A stretch of 64,000 nt of DNA, from assembly GCF_051014445.1 (NCBI RefSeq), contig NW_027488377.1, positions 496,001-560,000 of the forward strand, written 5' to 3'. A model generated the notes under the pieces. That model was given only the letters and a program-made list of their open reading frames with translations. It had not been told where the DNA came from and did not search any database. Below are positions 13,477 to 25,055 of the stretch, piece after piece; position 1 is the first letter of the stretch; each line of letters starts with the position of its first letter. The position numbers were made by a program, and so were the translations under genes. Source of the DNA: Colletes latitarsis (taxonomy: Eukaryota > Arthropoda > Insecta > Hymenoptera > Colletidae).

Positions 13477-13682
13477 TGTGACCGTTCCCCCTTGGTCGGT
13501 CCGATTCGAGGGGGACGCGGAGGAAGGTGAGCGGTGCCGAGTCAATCGGCGGTCGAGGATTCGCAGCGGTGAGTGACGTAGGGCGGGTGGATGTTTTGAG
13601 CGTGTTTATTGCTAACTTAACCTACTTACAAAACTTATATTTATGGCTACGGAGGACGGCGCGGCGAGCGGTCGGTCGCTCG

Positions 13683-13790
13683 AAGAAAGAGCGGCGCAAT
13701 GAGCGTTCAGGCGCTCAGCGGAGGGGAGCGCGGCGTGCGGTCGGTCGATCGAAGAGAGCGGCGCAATGAGCGTTCAGGCGCTCAGCGGTG
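13683..13790 (+). repeat. Two-copy GC-rich repeat inside the solo LTR
   Basis: GGCGCAATGAGCGTTCAGGC recurs at about 13692 and 13760 with GGTCGGTCG upstream of each, giving two copies of a unit near 70 bp. Confidence 0.7.
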
Positions 13791-13806
13791 GGGAGAGGGC
13801 ATACAG

Positions 13807-14185
13807 TACCCTACCTACGCTGCTACGAGGCCGCGATGTCGGTAGGGCCAGGGTAGGAGAGAAGGAAGTGGTTCGACCCAGTATCCAGGGTTATTGGAGG
13901 TTCGGTGGGCGGCGGGATGTGGCCGAGGGGGTCGGTGCAGGACGGTAATGCAATACCCTACCTACGCTGCTACGAGGCCGCGATGTCGGTAGGGCCAGGG
14001 TAGGAAGTAGGGAAGAGGTTCGACCCAGTATCCAGGGTCATTGGAGGTGCGGTGTCGGTCGGAGGCCACAGTGGGTGCGGAGTCAGGCAATACCCTACCT
14101 ACGCTGCTACGAGGCCGCGATGTCGATAGGGCCAGGGTAGGAAAGAAGGAACGGTTCGACCCAGTATCCATGGGAGGTTCGGCGG
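13807..14185 (+). repeat. Three tandem units of about 140 bp inside the solo LTR
   Basis: TACCCTACCTACGCTGCTAC starts at 13807, 13954 and 14091 (spacing 147 and 137 bp). Each is followed by a GTAGGGCCAGGGTAGGA block and then GGTTCGACCCAGTATCCA. Unit ends differ more than unit cores. Tandem repeats in an LTR often sit in the U3 region, so these may be promoter or enhancer repeats; that is inference. Confidence 0.88.
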
Positions 14186-14471
14186 ATCGGTCGTGAGAGT
14201 GCCCCTCGCACTCTCGTGTTCGCAAAAAGTCGGACCTCGTGTAGACCCGTATGGTTTGTACGTTACACTCGCCACTTAATTCGGCTTCGACGAGCAAGAC
14301 ACGAGTCCGCCGAATCCGGCCGGTGGCCCGGTATTAATACTCGCGCGGCGCGTAATTAGCGGTGAGAAATCGCGGACGCCTAGCGGCCGCGCGGGAAACC
14401 ACCGGTCGCGGGGACTCGGCCGCGACGGTGCTCGGGTCGCGGTCCCGCGTCGGACATGCGCGTTACAACTT

Positions 14472-17400
14472 GTATTCCGCTTGCTTACTAGCTCACTACA
14501 TGCTTACTAGCTTTCTGCTTGCTTACTAGCTTGCTGTTTGCTCACTAGCCAACTGCCTCCTTGCTAGCTTACTGCATGCTTAGTAGCTTGCTGTTTGCTC
14601 ACTAGACAACTGCTTTTTTACTAGCATACTGGTTGCTTACTACCTTACTGCTTTCTAACTAGCCCACTGCTTTCATACTAGCAAACTGCTTTCTTATTAG
14701 CCTGCCGCTTGCTTACTAGCTTACTGGATGCTTACTACCTTACTACTTGCATACTAGCATACGTTTTTGTTACTAGCTACCTGTAATCTTACTAGCTTGC
14801 TGCTAGCTTACTAGCTCCCTGCTAGCATACTAGCTTACTGCTTGCTTACTAGCTTACTGCGTGCTTACTAGCATAATGCTTTGTTACTAGCTTACTGTTT
14901 GCTCACAAGCTAACAGCTTTCATTCCAGCTTACTGCTTGCTTACTAGCTTATTGCTTTGTTACTAACATACAGCTTTCTTACTAGCTTCCTGCTCGCTTA
15001 GTAGTTCATTGCTTGTTTATTAGATTACAACTTGCTTACTAGATAAGTGCTTTCATACCAGCTTACTGCTTGCATGCTATCTTACTTTTTGGTTACTAGC
15101 CTACTGCTAGCATACTATCATGCTGCTTTCTTACTAGCTTCCTCATCGCTTCCTGGCTTACTGCTTGCTTACTACCTAACTGCTTCCTTATTGCATTACG
15201 AGCTTTCTTCATAACTTACTTCTGTCTTACTAGCCAGCTGCTTGCTTACTAGCCAGCTGCCTCCATACTAACTTACTGCTAGTATACTCGCTCATTACAT
15301 GCTTACTAGCCTGCAGCGTGCTTTCTAGCTTCCTGCATGCTAACTTACTTGCTGCTTGCTTGCTAGCTTCCACCTCGCTTACTAGCTTATTGCTTGCACA
15401 CTAGCTTACTGCTTGCTTACTATCTTACAAGCTAGCTTACTCCCTCACTGCTTGCTTACTAGCCTTCTGCTTGCTTTCTAACTTAGTGCTTCCTTACCAG
15501 CTTCCTGCTTGCTTACTAGCTTACAGGTTGGTTACAAGCTTACTGCTTGCTTACTAGCATACAGCTAGCTTACTTGCCTACTGCTTGCTTAGTAGCCTGC
15601 TGCTTGCTTTCTAGCTTAGAGCTTCCTTACTACCTTCCTGCTTGCTTACTAGCATACGGCTTTCTTACTAGCCTGCTCCTTGCTTTCTAGCTTACTGCTT
15701 CATTACTATCTTGCTTTCCTGATATTTGCTTTCATACCAGCTGACTGCTAGGTTACTCGCTTACTGCTTGCTTAGTAGCTTACCGCTTCCTTACTAGCTC
15801 CCTGCTCCCTTACTAGCTAGCAGCTTTCTGACTAGCTTGCTGCTTGCTTACTAACTTACTGATTGCTTACTGTCCTACTGCCTGCTTACTAGCTTACTAC
15901 GTCCTTACTAGCTAACTGCTTCCTTACCAGTTACAGCTTGCTTACTAGCTTACAGCTTGCTTAGTAAAGTACTGCTTGCTTACTAGCTACCAGCTTTCTA
16001 ACTACCCTGCTGCATGCATTCCATCATACTGCTTGCTTAAAAGCTTGCTGCTTGCTTCTAGCTTACTGCTTGCTTACTAGCATACTGCTTCCTTACCAGC
16101 TTCCTCCTCGATTACTAACTAACTGCATGCACACTAGGTTACAGCTTGCTTACTAGCTAATGGCTTCCTTACTACCTCACTGCTTGTTTACTTTCTTACT
16201 GCCTGCTTATTAGCTTACTACTTCCTTACTGGCTAACTGCTTCCTTACCAGCCTACAGCTTACTTACTAGCTTACTGCTTGCTCACTCGCTCAGTGCATG
16301 CTTACTGGCCTGCTGCTTGTTTAACAGCTAACTGTTTTCTAACAAGCCGGCTGCTTGCTTTCTAGTTTAGTGCTTGCTTACTAGCTCACTACTTGCTTAA
16401 TAGCTAACTGCTTTCTTAGCAGTATACTGTTTGATTACTAGATTACTGCTTTGTTACTAGTTCCCTGCTCGCTTACTAGCTCACTGCTAGCTTACTAGTA
16501 CACGACTTGCTATCTAGGTTACTGCTTGCTTGCTGCCATACTGCTTGCTTCATAACTAGCTGCTTTCTGACTAGCCTTCTGCTTGCTTTTAAGCTTAATG
16601 CTAGCTTATTAGCTTGCTGCTTGCTTTCTAGCTTACTGCATGCATACTAGCTTGCCGCTTGCCTTCTAGCATAATTCTTCCTTAGTAGCTTCCTCCTCGC
16701 TTATTAGCTCAATGTGAGCTTACAGGCTTACTGCTTGCTTACTAATTTACTGCTTGCTTAGTAGCATACTGCTTTCTGACTAGCTAATTGCTTCCTTACT
16801 AGTCTGCTGCTTGCTTACTAGATAACTTGTTTCCTACAAAAATACTGCTTGATAACTAGCATACTGCTACCTTGCCAGCTTCCACCTCGCTTTTTAGCTC
16901 ATTGCTTGCGTAGTAGCTTACTGGTTGCTTGCTAGCTTACTGCTTGCATACTAGCATACAGTTTCCTTACTAGCTTCATCCAGGCTTACTAGCTCACTGC
17001 TTGCTTACTAGCTTACAACGTGCTTACTAGCTTCCTACTTGCTTACTATCTAAGTGCCTTCTTACCAGATTATTGCTTGCTTAAAGACTTACTGGTTGCT
17101 TGCTAGCATACAGCTTGCTTACTATCAAACTGCTACGTTTCTAGCTTCCTCCACGCTTACCAGCGCACTGCAACCTTACTCGCTTTCTGGCTCGCTGCTT
17201 GCTTTCAAGCTTACTGGATGCTTTCTAGCTTACTGCTTGCTTACCTGCATACTGCACCCTTACTAGCTACCTACTCGCTTACCAGCTCACTGTTTCCTTA
17301 CCATCTTACTGCATGCTTTCTAGCTTACTGCTTGCATAAAGGCATACCGCTTCCTTCCTAGCTTCCTCCTCGCCTACTAGCTCATTGGTTGCTTACTATC

Positions 17401-18896
17401 ATGCTACTGACTTACTAGGTTACTACCTCCTTACTAGCTACCTGCTTTCTTTCCAGCTTACTGCTTGCTTACAAGCTCACTGCTTTCTTACTAGCCTGGT
17501 ACTTGCTTACTAACTAACTGCTTCCTTACTAGCCTGCTGCTTGCTTACTACGATACTACTTCTTTACTAGCTTCCTTCTTGCTTACTAGCTCACTGCTTG
17601 CTTACTACCTAACTGCTTTCTTACTATATTCCTGCTTACTTCTTATCTTACCGCTTTCTTACTCGCCTGCTGCTTGCTTACTATCTAACTGCTTCCTTAC
17701 TAGCCTGCTGCTTGTTCACAAGATTGCAACATGCTATCTAGCTTGCCGCTTGCTTACTAGCATACTGCGTTCTTCCTAGCTAACTGCCTTCTGACTAGCC
17801 TGCTACTTGATTACTAGCTTGCTGCTCGCTTACCAGCTTACAGCTTGCTTACTAGCTTACTGCTTTCTTACTAGCTTGTTGCTTCCTAACTAGCCAGCTG
17901 CTTCCTTACCAGCATACTGCTAGCTTACTAGCTTACTGCTGTTCACAAGCTTGCTGCATGCTTACTGTCTTACTGCAAGCTTACTCTCTTAGTGCTTGCT
18001 TACTAGCCTGCTGCTTGCTAACTAACTAACTGCTTTCTTACTAGCCTGCTGTTTGCTTTCTAGGATACTGCTTCCTTACTAGCTTCCTGCTCGCTTACTA
18101 GCTCACTGCTTGCTTACTATCATGCTACTGACTTACTAGCTTACTACCTCCTTACTAGCTACCTGCTTTCATTCCAGCTTACTGCTTGCTTACAAGCTCA
18201 CTGCTTGCTTACTAACTTACTGCTTGTTTGCAAGCTTGCTGCTTGTTTACTAGATTGCCACATGCTTTCTAGCTTGCCGCTTGCTTACTAGTATACTGCT
18301 TTCTTACTAGCTTCCTCCTCGCTTATCAGCTCACTGGTTACTTACTAGCTCACTGGTTGCTTACTAGTTTACTGCTTGCTTGCTACCTAACTGCATTCTT
18401 ACTACATTCCTGCTTTCTTCCTAATTTGCTGCTTTCATACTAGCCAGCTGCTTGCTTACTAGCATAGTGCTTCCTTACTAGCTTCTTCCTCGCTTACCAG
18501 CTCACTGGTTGCTTACTAGTTCACTGGTTGCTTACTAGCTTACTGCTTGCTTGCTGCCTAACTGCATTCTTACTACATTCCAGCTTTCTTCCTAATTCGC
18601 TGCTTTCTCACTAGCCAGCTGCTTGCTTACTAGCTTACTGCTTTCTTACTAGCCTGCTCTTTGCTTCCTATCTTACTGCTTGCTCACTTGCATGCTGCTT
18701 GCTTTCTAGCTTACAGATTGCTTACTAGCATACTGCTCTCTTACTAGCCAACTGCTTTCTTACTAGCTTGCTGCTTGTTTACTTGCTTGCTTATTGCTTA
18801 CATGCTTACTGATTGCTTACTAGCTTAATGATTGCTTACTAGCCTGCAGCTTGCTTTCTAGGTTACTGCTTGCTTACTAGCTTACTGCTAGCTTAC
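14472..18896 (+). repeat. 19-bp satellite array, block 3
   Basis: Same satellite and strand. Nearly identical sub-blocks lie at 17391 and 18112 (721 bp apart, 38 monomers minus one base) and at 18311 and 18482 (171 bp, 9 monomers). No gene or other element was seen. Confidence 0.95.
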
Positions 18897-19400
18897 TTTT
18901 TTTTTTTTTTTTTTTGTCATGGGGAAAATCTTCGAAAGACTCCCTTCCACCTCTTTGGGGAGAGGCGGGAGGGGTGTGTGGGATTCCCCGCGCCCGTAGA
19001 ATGACGGACGCGTGACCTACCCACTAAAAACCCCACGGTGACCCTTCCGCACGATTTGGGAGGATACCGGGAATCGCTCGAAGCATTCTTCCGGTATCCT
19101 CCCCGTGCCCGCGCTTTGTGCCCATCCCAGGGGGGGACGGACGTTCCCCCCGGTAGACACTCTGTCTCGTAGCGGCAGAACGCGGCCACTCCATCCCGCC
19201 AGCATCCGTCCCGGTGCCATGCTTAGTGGCGGCTGCAAACCTCAACTCGCTACCGCCTGCGACCCCGTTTCTACCCCTCGGCGGCCGGGATTTCATGGCC
19301 GCTGCAGGCAGGCTCGGTGGCCACCAAGGTTGCCTCCCCGTGGGCCTGAACCACCCGCTCCGACCCTTCGCCGCCAGGCGGGAGGAGGCTCCCCTCAGGG
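18897..19400 (-). mobile_element. 5'-truncated LINE fragment, family N (copy N-c)
   Basis: On the minus strand it ends with poly(A) (T-run 18897-18915) preceded by the family 3' UTR with both hairpins (arms at 18943-18975 and 19059-19107). Identity to the family 3' UTR stops at CCCCTCAGGG near 19400. The next 34 bases match nothing, and then a LINE copy in the opposite direction begins, so the two lie head to head. Confidence 0.88.
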
Positions 19401-19434
19401 CGGTGGAGGGGAGGAGGCTTACCTCCCCTTACCC
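19401..19434. other. Filler at the head-to-head LINE junction
   Basis: About 34 bases between copies N-c and N-d fit neither. They contain an imperfect inverted repeat (GGAGGGGAGG against CCTCCCC). This is a candidate inversion or end-joining breakpoint. Confidence 0.5.
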
Positions 19435-19435
19435 A

Positions 19436-20143
19436 CCCTTATAAGGTGGTGCTGATCAAGCTCCGCCCGTGGGCGCCCCCGTCACCGTGGGTCTTGACCC
19501 CCGGCTGCTGGAGGACGTGGTCAATACTCTCTTCCCAATTGGGGAGATGGGACCACGTCCTCCGGCAGAGGCGACGGCCCCGTTGGAGTGGGTGGCCGAG
19601 CCGGCGGTCACGGAGGGGGAGCTGGCCGCGGCCATCAGACGGCTCGGGGCGCGTAACATGGCCCCGGGTCCGGATGGTATGCCCGGCCGGGTTTGGGTCT
19701 TATCCCACGGTGTCCTTGAGGCCGACCTCAGGCGGTTGTTTAACCGATGCCTGAGGGACGGGCGATTCCCCCCCAGTTGGAAGGTGGCGAGGATGTCTTC
19801 CTCCGGAAGGAGGGTCGGCCCGCGTTGTCTCCATCCGCATACCGACCCATCTGTCTCCTCGACGAGGTGGGCAAGCTCTTCGAGCGAGTGATTGCTGCCC
19901 GCCTCGTCGAGCACCTGTCGCGGGGTGCTCCGTGCCTGGCCGACTGCCAGTACGGTTTCCGGGGGGGCCGGTCGACGGTCGACGCGATCAGTCGGGTCAC
20001 GGCACTCTCGGAATCGGCCCTCTCCCGGGAAGTGGTGGCGTTGGCGGTATCGCCGGATATTGCCAACGCGTTTAACACCCTTCCCTAGGGGGAGATACGG
20101 AGGGGGCTCGAATATCATCGGGTCCCCCCTTGTCTCAGGGCAG
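19436..20143 (+). pseudogene. LINE N-d ORF2, 5' part: start of reverse transcriptase
   Basis: Codes for the RT fingers and start of the palm: LAAAIRRLGARN, APGPDG, YRPICLLDEVGK, QYGFRGGRSTVDAI, LAVSPDIANAFN (the catalytic D of motif A should lie in this last segment). One base is missing near 19797, where the frame changes from the one carrying WKVARM to the one carrying LRKEGRPA. A TAG at 20086-20088 replaces a Trp found in copy N-e (LPWEE). Interrupted at 20143 by M1. Confidence 0.88.
20131..20143 (+). repeat. Target-site duplication of M1, left copy
   Basis: TGTCTCAGGGCAG, identical to 26191-26203. Confidence 0.88.
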
Positions 20144-21756
20144 GGCGTCTAGAAGCCGTCCGGGCGTATGGCTTGCTATACGGCACCAGGATCGCATGTG
20201 CCAACCTCTCCTCCTTGCGGTGGACGCTGGAAACGGCATTTATGCCGGCCAACGGGGCTCTGGCTTAGGCAGGGGCGGTGCAGGGGCACACCGTATGGGA
20301 GTAGCGACCCCACCTACCCGAGCAAAGACGAGATCCGTCAATCGTACTGTGCAAAACAGAGATGACAGAAAGTAGTGGTGTCAGAAAAGCAAAGAGAGAA
20401 GGGGAAGCATTATGACTAGCGTATGTTGAACACCTGGTGGCTGCGACCCCCACTTCACTTTAAGGCTTATTGGAGAAGGCGTATATTGTACAAAAAGGGG
20501 CTATATGCCCCTTTTTCACTTCAAAAGTACTTTTCGATGTTCTTAACCGAACACCTAGATCTTCTCCAAGAAAGTCCTAACTAATACCAGGGGGCTATAA
20601 GCCCACTTTTTGCTTTAATGCTTCTTCGAGGAGGCGATCCTGACACCAAAGAATCAAAAAGGGGGCTATATGCTCCCTTTTCACGTTAAGCAAATCATAA
20701 GATCAGAAAGAGACACGACACGACGTCTGTATGCGTCCCCAAAAGCAATACGCCGCTGGGAAAGCAATACGCCGCTGGATTTGGCAGAACCCAGCACACC
20801 AAAACATCTGGTGGCAGACGTCGTAATGCCAGACGATTGGCGGAAGGAGGCCACCGTATAAGTAGCTGTGCTGCTCCTTACTGCCTGAAGGTATCGGCTG
20901 GGAAACCATGCTAGTATCCTAGGTATGGAGACGGGCCTCGAAACGTGGATCGCTCCCCTGGCCATTAGAAGACTCCGCCTAGACCAGCTCAACTCCGAGC
21001 TGTAAGCCGGTGGTGTACGGCTCTGTCAGACTCGGAGTCCTTGCCATACGGACGCTGCATATAGAAAGGATATGCAGCGCATGACGAAACACTGACTGAA
21101 AGGTACGCCAATGACGAAAGACAACATGTATTTATACATGTAAGACCGTCGTCGCGCTGCTGACAGCAGCTCACGTCGTTGGCGATGGCAAAAGGACACT
21201 GAAAAGTCAAGAGCATAGTTGATGATGGCAAAGTGAGTTCGACTAGTCGTGCTAAGGACGAGTCCCACGTTTTGGAGCTAATGCTACAGGGACATGATGC
21301 CCGAGGTCATGTCCTAGTTACGCAGCGGGTTCCCTGCAAAAACAGGGAGCAGAAACCGGGCGTAGCGAAGCAGAGTGTACATCTGCTTGAGGTTTGTTCC
21401 CCACGTGTTTGCCGTGCGTAGCGACCTGTGTTGGCGGAAAGGAGGATCCTGGGATCTGAGGGCCCTCTCTCCTGCGGGAGTGTAGCTGCCCAACACGTAC
21501 CTTTGGCCTCTGCTTCGTCTAGACAGGCGGCTAGGCGAGAAAAGCAGCCCTGTGCCTAGTCAATCGGCTCGGAACACCATTCGTGGGTTCTGTTGGGCGA
21601 GGAAGTGAACCTAGGAGTCCGGGGAAAGCCCGGTCGGCCTTTGTTCGCGGACTATATCCCGTTAGGTGCAAGTCCTAACCAAAGCAGAGCCGGGTTCCAT
21701 TTGAGGGTCCATGGAGGCCGGGACACACGCCGGGACGAAAAGGAATATATACAAGT
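20144..21756 (+). promoter_or_regulatory. 5' UTR of element M1
   Basis: About 1.6 kb with no credible coding region upstream of ORF1. It contains a run of degenerate repeats with hairpins (20420-20690, separate entry) and a GC-rich stretch near 21560-21740 in which CCGGGGAAAGCCCGG and GGCCGGGACACACGCCGG can fold back. For this class an internal promoter at the 5' end is usual; none is identifiable by eye. Confidence 0.6.
20430..20690 (+). repeat. Repeated hairpins CTATAWG in the M1 5' UTR
   Basis: Three hairpin-forming segments centred at 20501, 20595 and 20666 share GGGGCTATA-T/A-GCCC. The first has perfect 10-bp arms AAAAAGGGGC and GCCCCTTTTT around TATAT. Each is followed by TTTTTCACTT or TTTTTGCTTTAA and then, in two cases, a TTGGAGAAGGCG or TCGAGGAGGCG block; a fourth decayed unit starts near 20440. 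Spacing is 94 and 71 bp. Confidence 0.75.
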
Positions 21757-22992
21757 ATGGATCCAAAAATAAAATTAACCCCCATAGACGCCTCGGTACC
21801 CCGCAAGGGGGAAAAGGGAGTTAAGGAGGCCGCTGTCGCTGCTCCCGGCAGAACAACGGCGGTGAGTAAGAGAGCTGGGGTGGTCTCACCACCTCAGAAA
21901 AAAGTTAAGGCGGTTGAAGTGGGTAAGGGCGCAAAAACGCCCCCCTGCACCAGACCCCCAACGACTAAGGGCAAGGCTTCACCACCTAAGCCAACAGGGT
22001 AAACATCCCCTGTGCCCGCGATCAAGAAGGACGGACCGGGGACACCACCCCGCACAAATCCACCGAAGAAGCCGGAGGCCAAAAAACCGAAGGCGACTTC
22101 CCAAGGCAACGCCACGTCCACGGAAGGAGGATTGGGCCAAGAAGTAGATAGCGACGGTTGGGTAACCGTCGTTAAGAAGGAGAAGCCGCAAAGGGCAGAA
22201 AAAGCCCGGGAAAGCGGCGAGGAATTGCCAGGAAAGGTGTCGGCGGAGGCGACACCTAGCCCTTCGAACAGGCCTCTCGACCAAACCAGTGGGGAGGCCT
22301 CGAAACTGGTCAAGGGTATCCGGACCAACTGTCTTGGGAAAGAATCCAGGCTCAGTAAGGAGACCGGAGCCTTGATCGTAGGCAACGCGGCAGCTCTCTA
22401 CGCGCTAGTCCAGGAGGTTCTTATTCAGAACTTTTTCCTAAAAGGACAGCTCGCGGCGATCCGGCAAGAGGAGAGAGCCTCCCAGAGGATCGCAGAGAGG
22501 GTTGCCCCTACGGTTTCGCAGACGACGGGATCCCGTCCGACTGCGAAACCTGTACCAGTTCGTGCAGCAACAACCTACGCGCAAGCGGTAAATGTTGATG
22601 CAAATCGAGTTTCCCCGGCGGCAGTTAAACCACAACGACACGTGGTGCGTATTTTCCCGCCGAAAGGGAAAGGACAGAACAGTGACGTTACCAAACAAAC
22701 TGTTCTGTCCCTGGTTAAGCCGGCGAAAGCTAAGATCCGCGTGAGGTCTGTCCGACGCATCCACTCCGGTGGCATAGCCGTCGAGACTGAACGCAAGGAG
22801 GATCTAAAGGCCTTCGTCAACTGCGCGAAGCTGAAAGAAGTAGGACTTTCAGCTACTGTACGGACTTTGAGGAACCCTACACTTATTGTGTACGACGTTC
22901 CCAAGTCGATGAGGAAAGAGGAGGATTCTTCCAGCATTTGGAAGCAAAACCTCAGTGATATGGCCCAGGGGGTTGTGTCGTCCAGCCTCTAA
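21757..22992 (+). pseudogene. M1 ORF1, gag-like protein, one stop and truncated 3' end
   Basis: Starts at ATG 21757 (AAGTATGG context). The frame continues from 21757 to 22992 with one in-frame TAA at 22000-22002. The N-terminal third is Lys/Pro-rich and basic; the middle holds a helical segment (ALYALVQEVLIQNFFLKGQL); the C part, with IHSGGIAVETERKEDLKAF and LRNPTLIVYDVP, matches the conserved block of R1/TRAS-type ORF1 proteins, which bind element RNA. CCHC zinc knuckles expected after this block are absent: the frame stops at 22992, directly before ORF2, which suggests an internal deletion across the ORF1/ORF2 boundary. Confidence 0.8.
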
Positions 22993-23425
22993 GGCAATTG
23001 CGCATCGCGCAGCGTAATATGCGGCGTGCGTTAATTGTTCATGGTGAGGTGAGCGAGCTAATGCACACAAAGGAGATCGACGTGTTGCTCATGCAGGAAC
23101 CTCACCAATTTCAGGGACAGATTCCAGGCTTTGGGCTCACGGCGAAGGTGATCGCCGAGAATGATCGGGCTATGGCTGCAATAGTGGTCAGATACCCGGA
23201 CATCTCGGTGGTAAAAATCACACAGCTGTGTGATACTCACACCTCCTGCGTTTGCATTAGCGGACCCTTCGGTAGTTTCTACCTCGTTAGCCAGTACTTT
23301 CAATGCTCGGAAGACATTGAACCAAGTCTGGCACGTTTGGAGAAGACACTCGATGCTCTCCAACACCGTCGAGTCGTGATAGCCGCGGACGTCAATGCCA
23401 AATCCCACCTTTGGGGGGGGGGGGG
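22980..23425 (+). pseudogene. M1 ORF2, endonuclease part 1
   Basis: Encodes the N-terminal endonuclease that nicks target DNA: LRIAQRNMRRALIVHGEV (the N of motif I), IDVLLMQEPHQF (catalytic Glu), and VVIAADVNAKSHLWGG (the D-x-N motif). The open frame reaches back to 22980 with no good ATG, so the true start is lost or lies in the deleted part. The frame breaks in a run of 15 G (23413-23427); the next part of the domain is in another frame. Confidence 0.85.
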
Positions 23426-24861
23426 GGAAGCGTTCGACCGGACACGCGAGGCGAAAAACTCGAAGAGTTTATCGCATTACACGACTTGACGATTTTGAAC
23501 GAGGCTGGTAGTATCCCTACATACTGCAGCCCTGCCGGTGAGTCATGGATCGATGTCACATTATCGACACCAGACATGGCGACAATTGTACAAAACTGGA
23601 CGGTCCACGAGGATTGGACCTCCAGTGATCATCGATTTATTGATTTTGTCTTGCAGTTCACGGACGTGAATGAGAATCGAAGCCCACAGCCTCGATTCCG
23701 CACGTTGCATGCGAACTGGGAGCGTTTTGATCAAATTCTACTTGAGGGCGCGAGGCAATTACCCCTCGGCACTGATTGCCGCAGGGAAGTCGAACACCTA
23801 GCACAAGAGGTCGAGAAATCGATCATCGATGCGTGCAATGCCTCAATGCGCCCCAAGAAGTGGCATTCAAAGTCCGTTCCACGGTGGACGGAAAATTTGA
23901 CGAGAATGAAAGCGCGAGTCTATCGACTTAGACGAGCCTTTCAGCGCGAGAAGAACTCGGAGGAGAGAGCGGTAAAGCAGGCTGAGTATCGAACATCTAG
24001 ACTCGCCTACACAGCCGCAGTGCGCGCTGCGAAAGCACAAAGCTGGCAGAACTTTGTGACGGAGCAGGGGAACAAAGAGCCATGGGGACTTGCTTACGAG
24101 ATCGCCCAGAAGAAACTCTGTGTTGAGACTGCGGTCTCTAACATTCGAACGCCGGAAGGATATACGACTGACTGGGAATCGTCTGCCTCGCAGCACCTAC
24201 AGGCGCTAATCCCGGACGACTCGTCCACGAATGAAACGCCGGAGCAAGCAAACACCAGAGCTGATGCTGCAACCGATCCCCCGACTGAAGACTGTCCAGT
24301 CTTCACGAGGAATGAGCTCGGAGCTGCAGTATCACGCTTAAAGCGATGCAAATGCCATGGGCTGGACCGTATAGAGGCCGAAGTAGTTAAATGTGCTTAT
24401 GGATCCATCCATACTGCTCTACTAAGACTCTACAACGGGTGTCTAGCGCACGGGGTCTTCCCCGTTAGGTGGAAAATCGGCTTGATCAGAGCAATCTTGA
24501 AAGGGCCCGATAAACCACCAACGGATGTCAAGTCGTATAGACCGATATGCCTACTTTCCATCCTAGGCAAAGTGTTAGAAAGACTAATGCTTAATCGAAT
24601 GAGTAATATATTCCTAAACCCAGAACATAGTTCCGATCGGCAATACGGATTCAGGCCTGGACGATCCACGGAAGACGCCGTGGTGAAGCTCAGGGAATTG
24701 ATATCCCAGCGAGAGGAATGATATGTGATGGGTCTCTCCTTCGACATCGCCGGAGCTTTTGATAATGTTTGGTGGCCAAGCATACTTCAGAAGCTGAAAC
24801 GCCGGGGATGTCCCCGAAATCTTTATCGACTCATGGTCGACTACTTCGCTAACCGTATGAC
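23411..24861 (+). pseudogene. M1 ORF2, endonuclease part 2 and start of reverse transcriptase
   Basis: After the G-run the frame gives RGEKLEEFIALHDLTILNEA, then ESWIDVTLSTPD and DWTSSDHRFIDF (the S-D-H motif that completes the endonuclease), a linker, and RT segments CKCHGLDRIEAEVVKCA, YRPICLLSILGKVLERLM, QYGFRPGRSTEDAVVKL and, after an in-frame TGA at 24719-24721, LSFDIAGAFDNVWWPSIL (motif A, catalytic Asp). The sequence then passes at about 24862 into an unrelated inverted LINE fragment, so the YxDD motif is missing and the enzyme cannot work. Confidence 0.87.
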
Positions 24862-25055
24862 CCGGACCCGGGGCCGTGTTACGAACCCCGAGCCGTCTGA
24901 TGGCCGCTGCCAGCTCCTCCTGCGTGACCCCCAGCTCGACCGTCCACTCCACTGGGACAGCCGCCGCCGCCGGAGGACGCGGTCCCCTCTCCCCAATTGG
25001 GAAGAGTGTATTGACCACGTCCTCCAGCAGCCGGGGGTCAAGACCCTCGGTGACG
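24862..25055 (-). mobile_element. Inverted LINE N fragment patched into the M1 RT
   Basis: On the minus strand these about 194 bases match the family N ORF2 segment at 28366-28552 (LDPRLLEDVVNTLFPIGERG, EELAAAIRRLGVRNTAPGPG). It has no poly(A) and no target duplication, and it replaces the M1 palm, including YxDD, between the DYFANRM and LTRSNWGLGHRAM segments. It looks like patch DNA captured at a break rather than a retrotransposition event. Confidence 0.82.

Larger units (their letters stand above)
13477..14467. mobile_element. Solo LTR (991 bp) with ACTT target duplication
   Basis: A GC-rich, non-satellite block begins TGTGACCG and ends GCGTTACA, flanked on both sides by ACTT (13473-13476 and 14468-14471), after which satellite resumes. 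TG..CA ends with near-inverted termini and a 4-bp duplication are the hallmark of a Ty3/Gypsy-type LTR left by recombination between two LTRs. No coding region is seen. It resembles neither G1 nor G2 LTRs, so it marks a third Gypsy-like family. Strand cannot be decided. It contains internal tandem repeats, listed separately. Confidence 0.75.

Noticed and set aside
13527..13948. Frames of 60-80 codons in the solo LTR
   Set aside because: They follow the GC-rich internal repeats and have no protein likeness.
19456..20118. Minus-strand 220-codon frame over LINE N-d
   Set aside because: Shadow of the RT on the other strand; the plus strand has the recognisable RT motifs.
21560..21740. Self-cleaving ribozyme at the M1 5' end
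   Set aside because: Foldback segments exist, but I could not match an HDV-like or hammerhead core, and the region is not at the element's first base.
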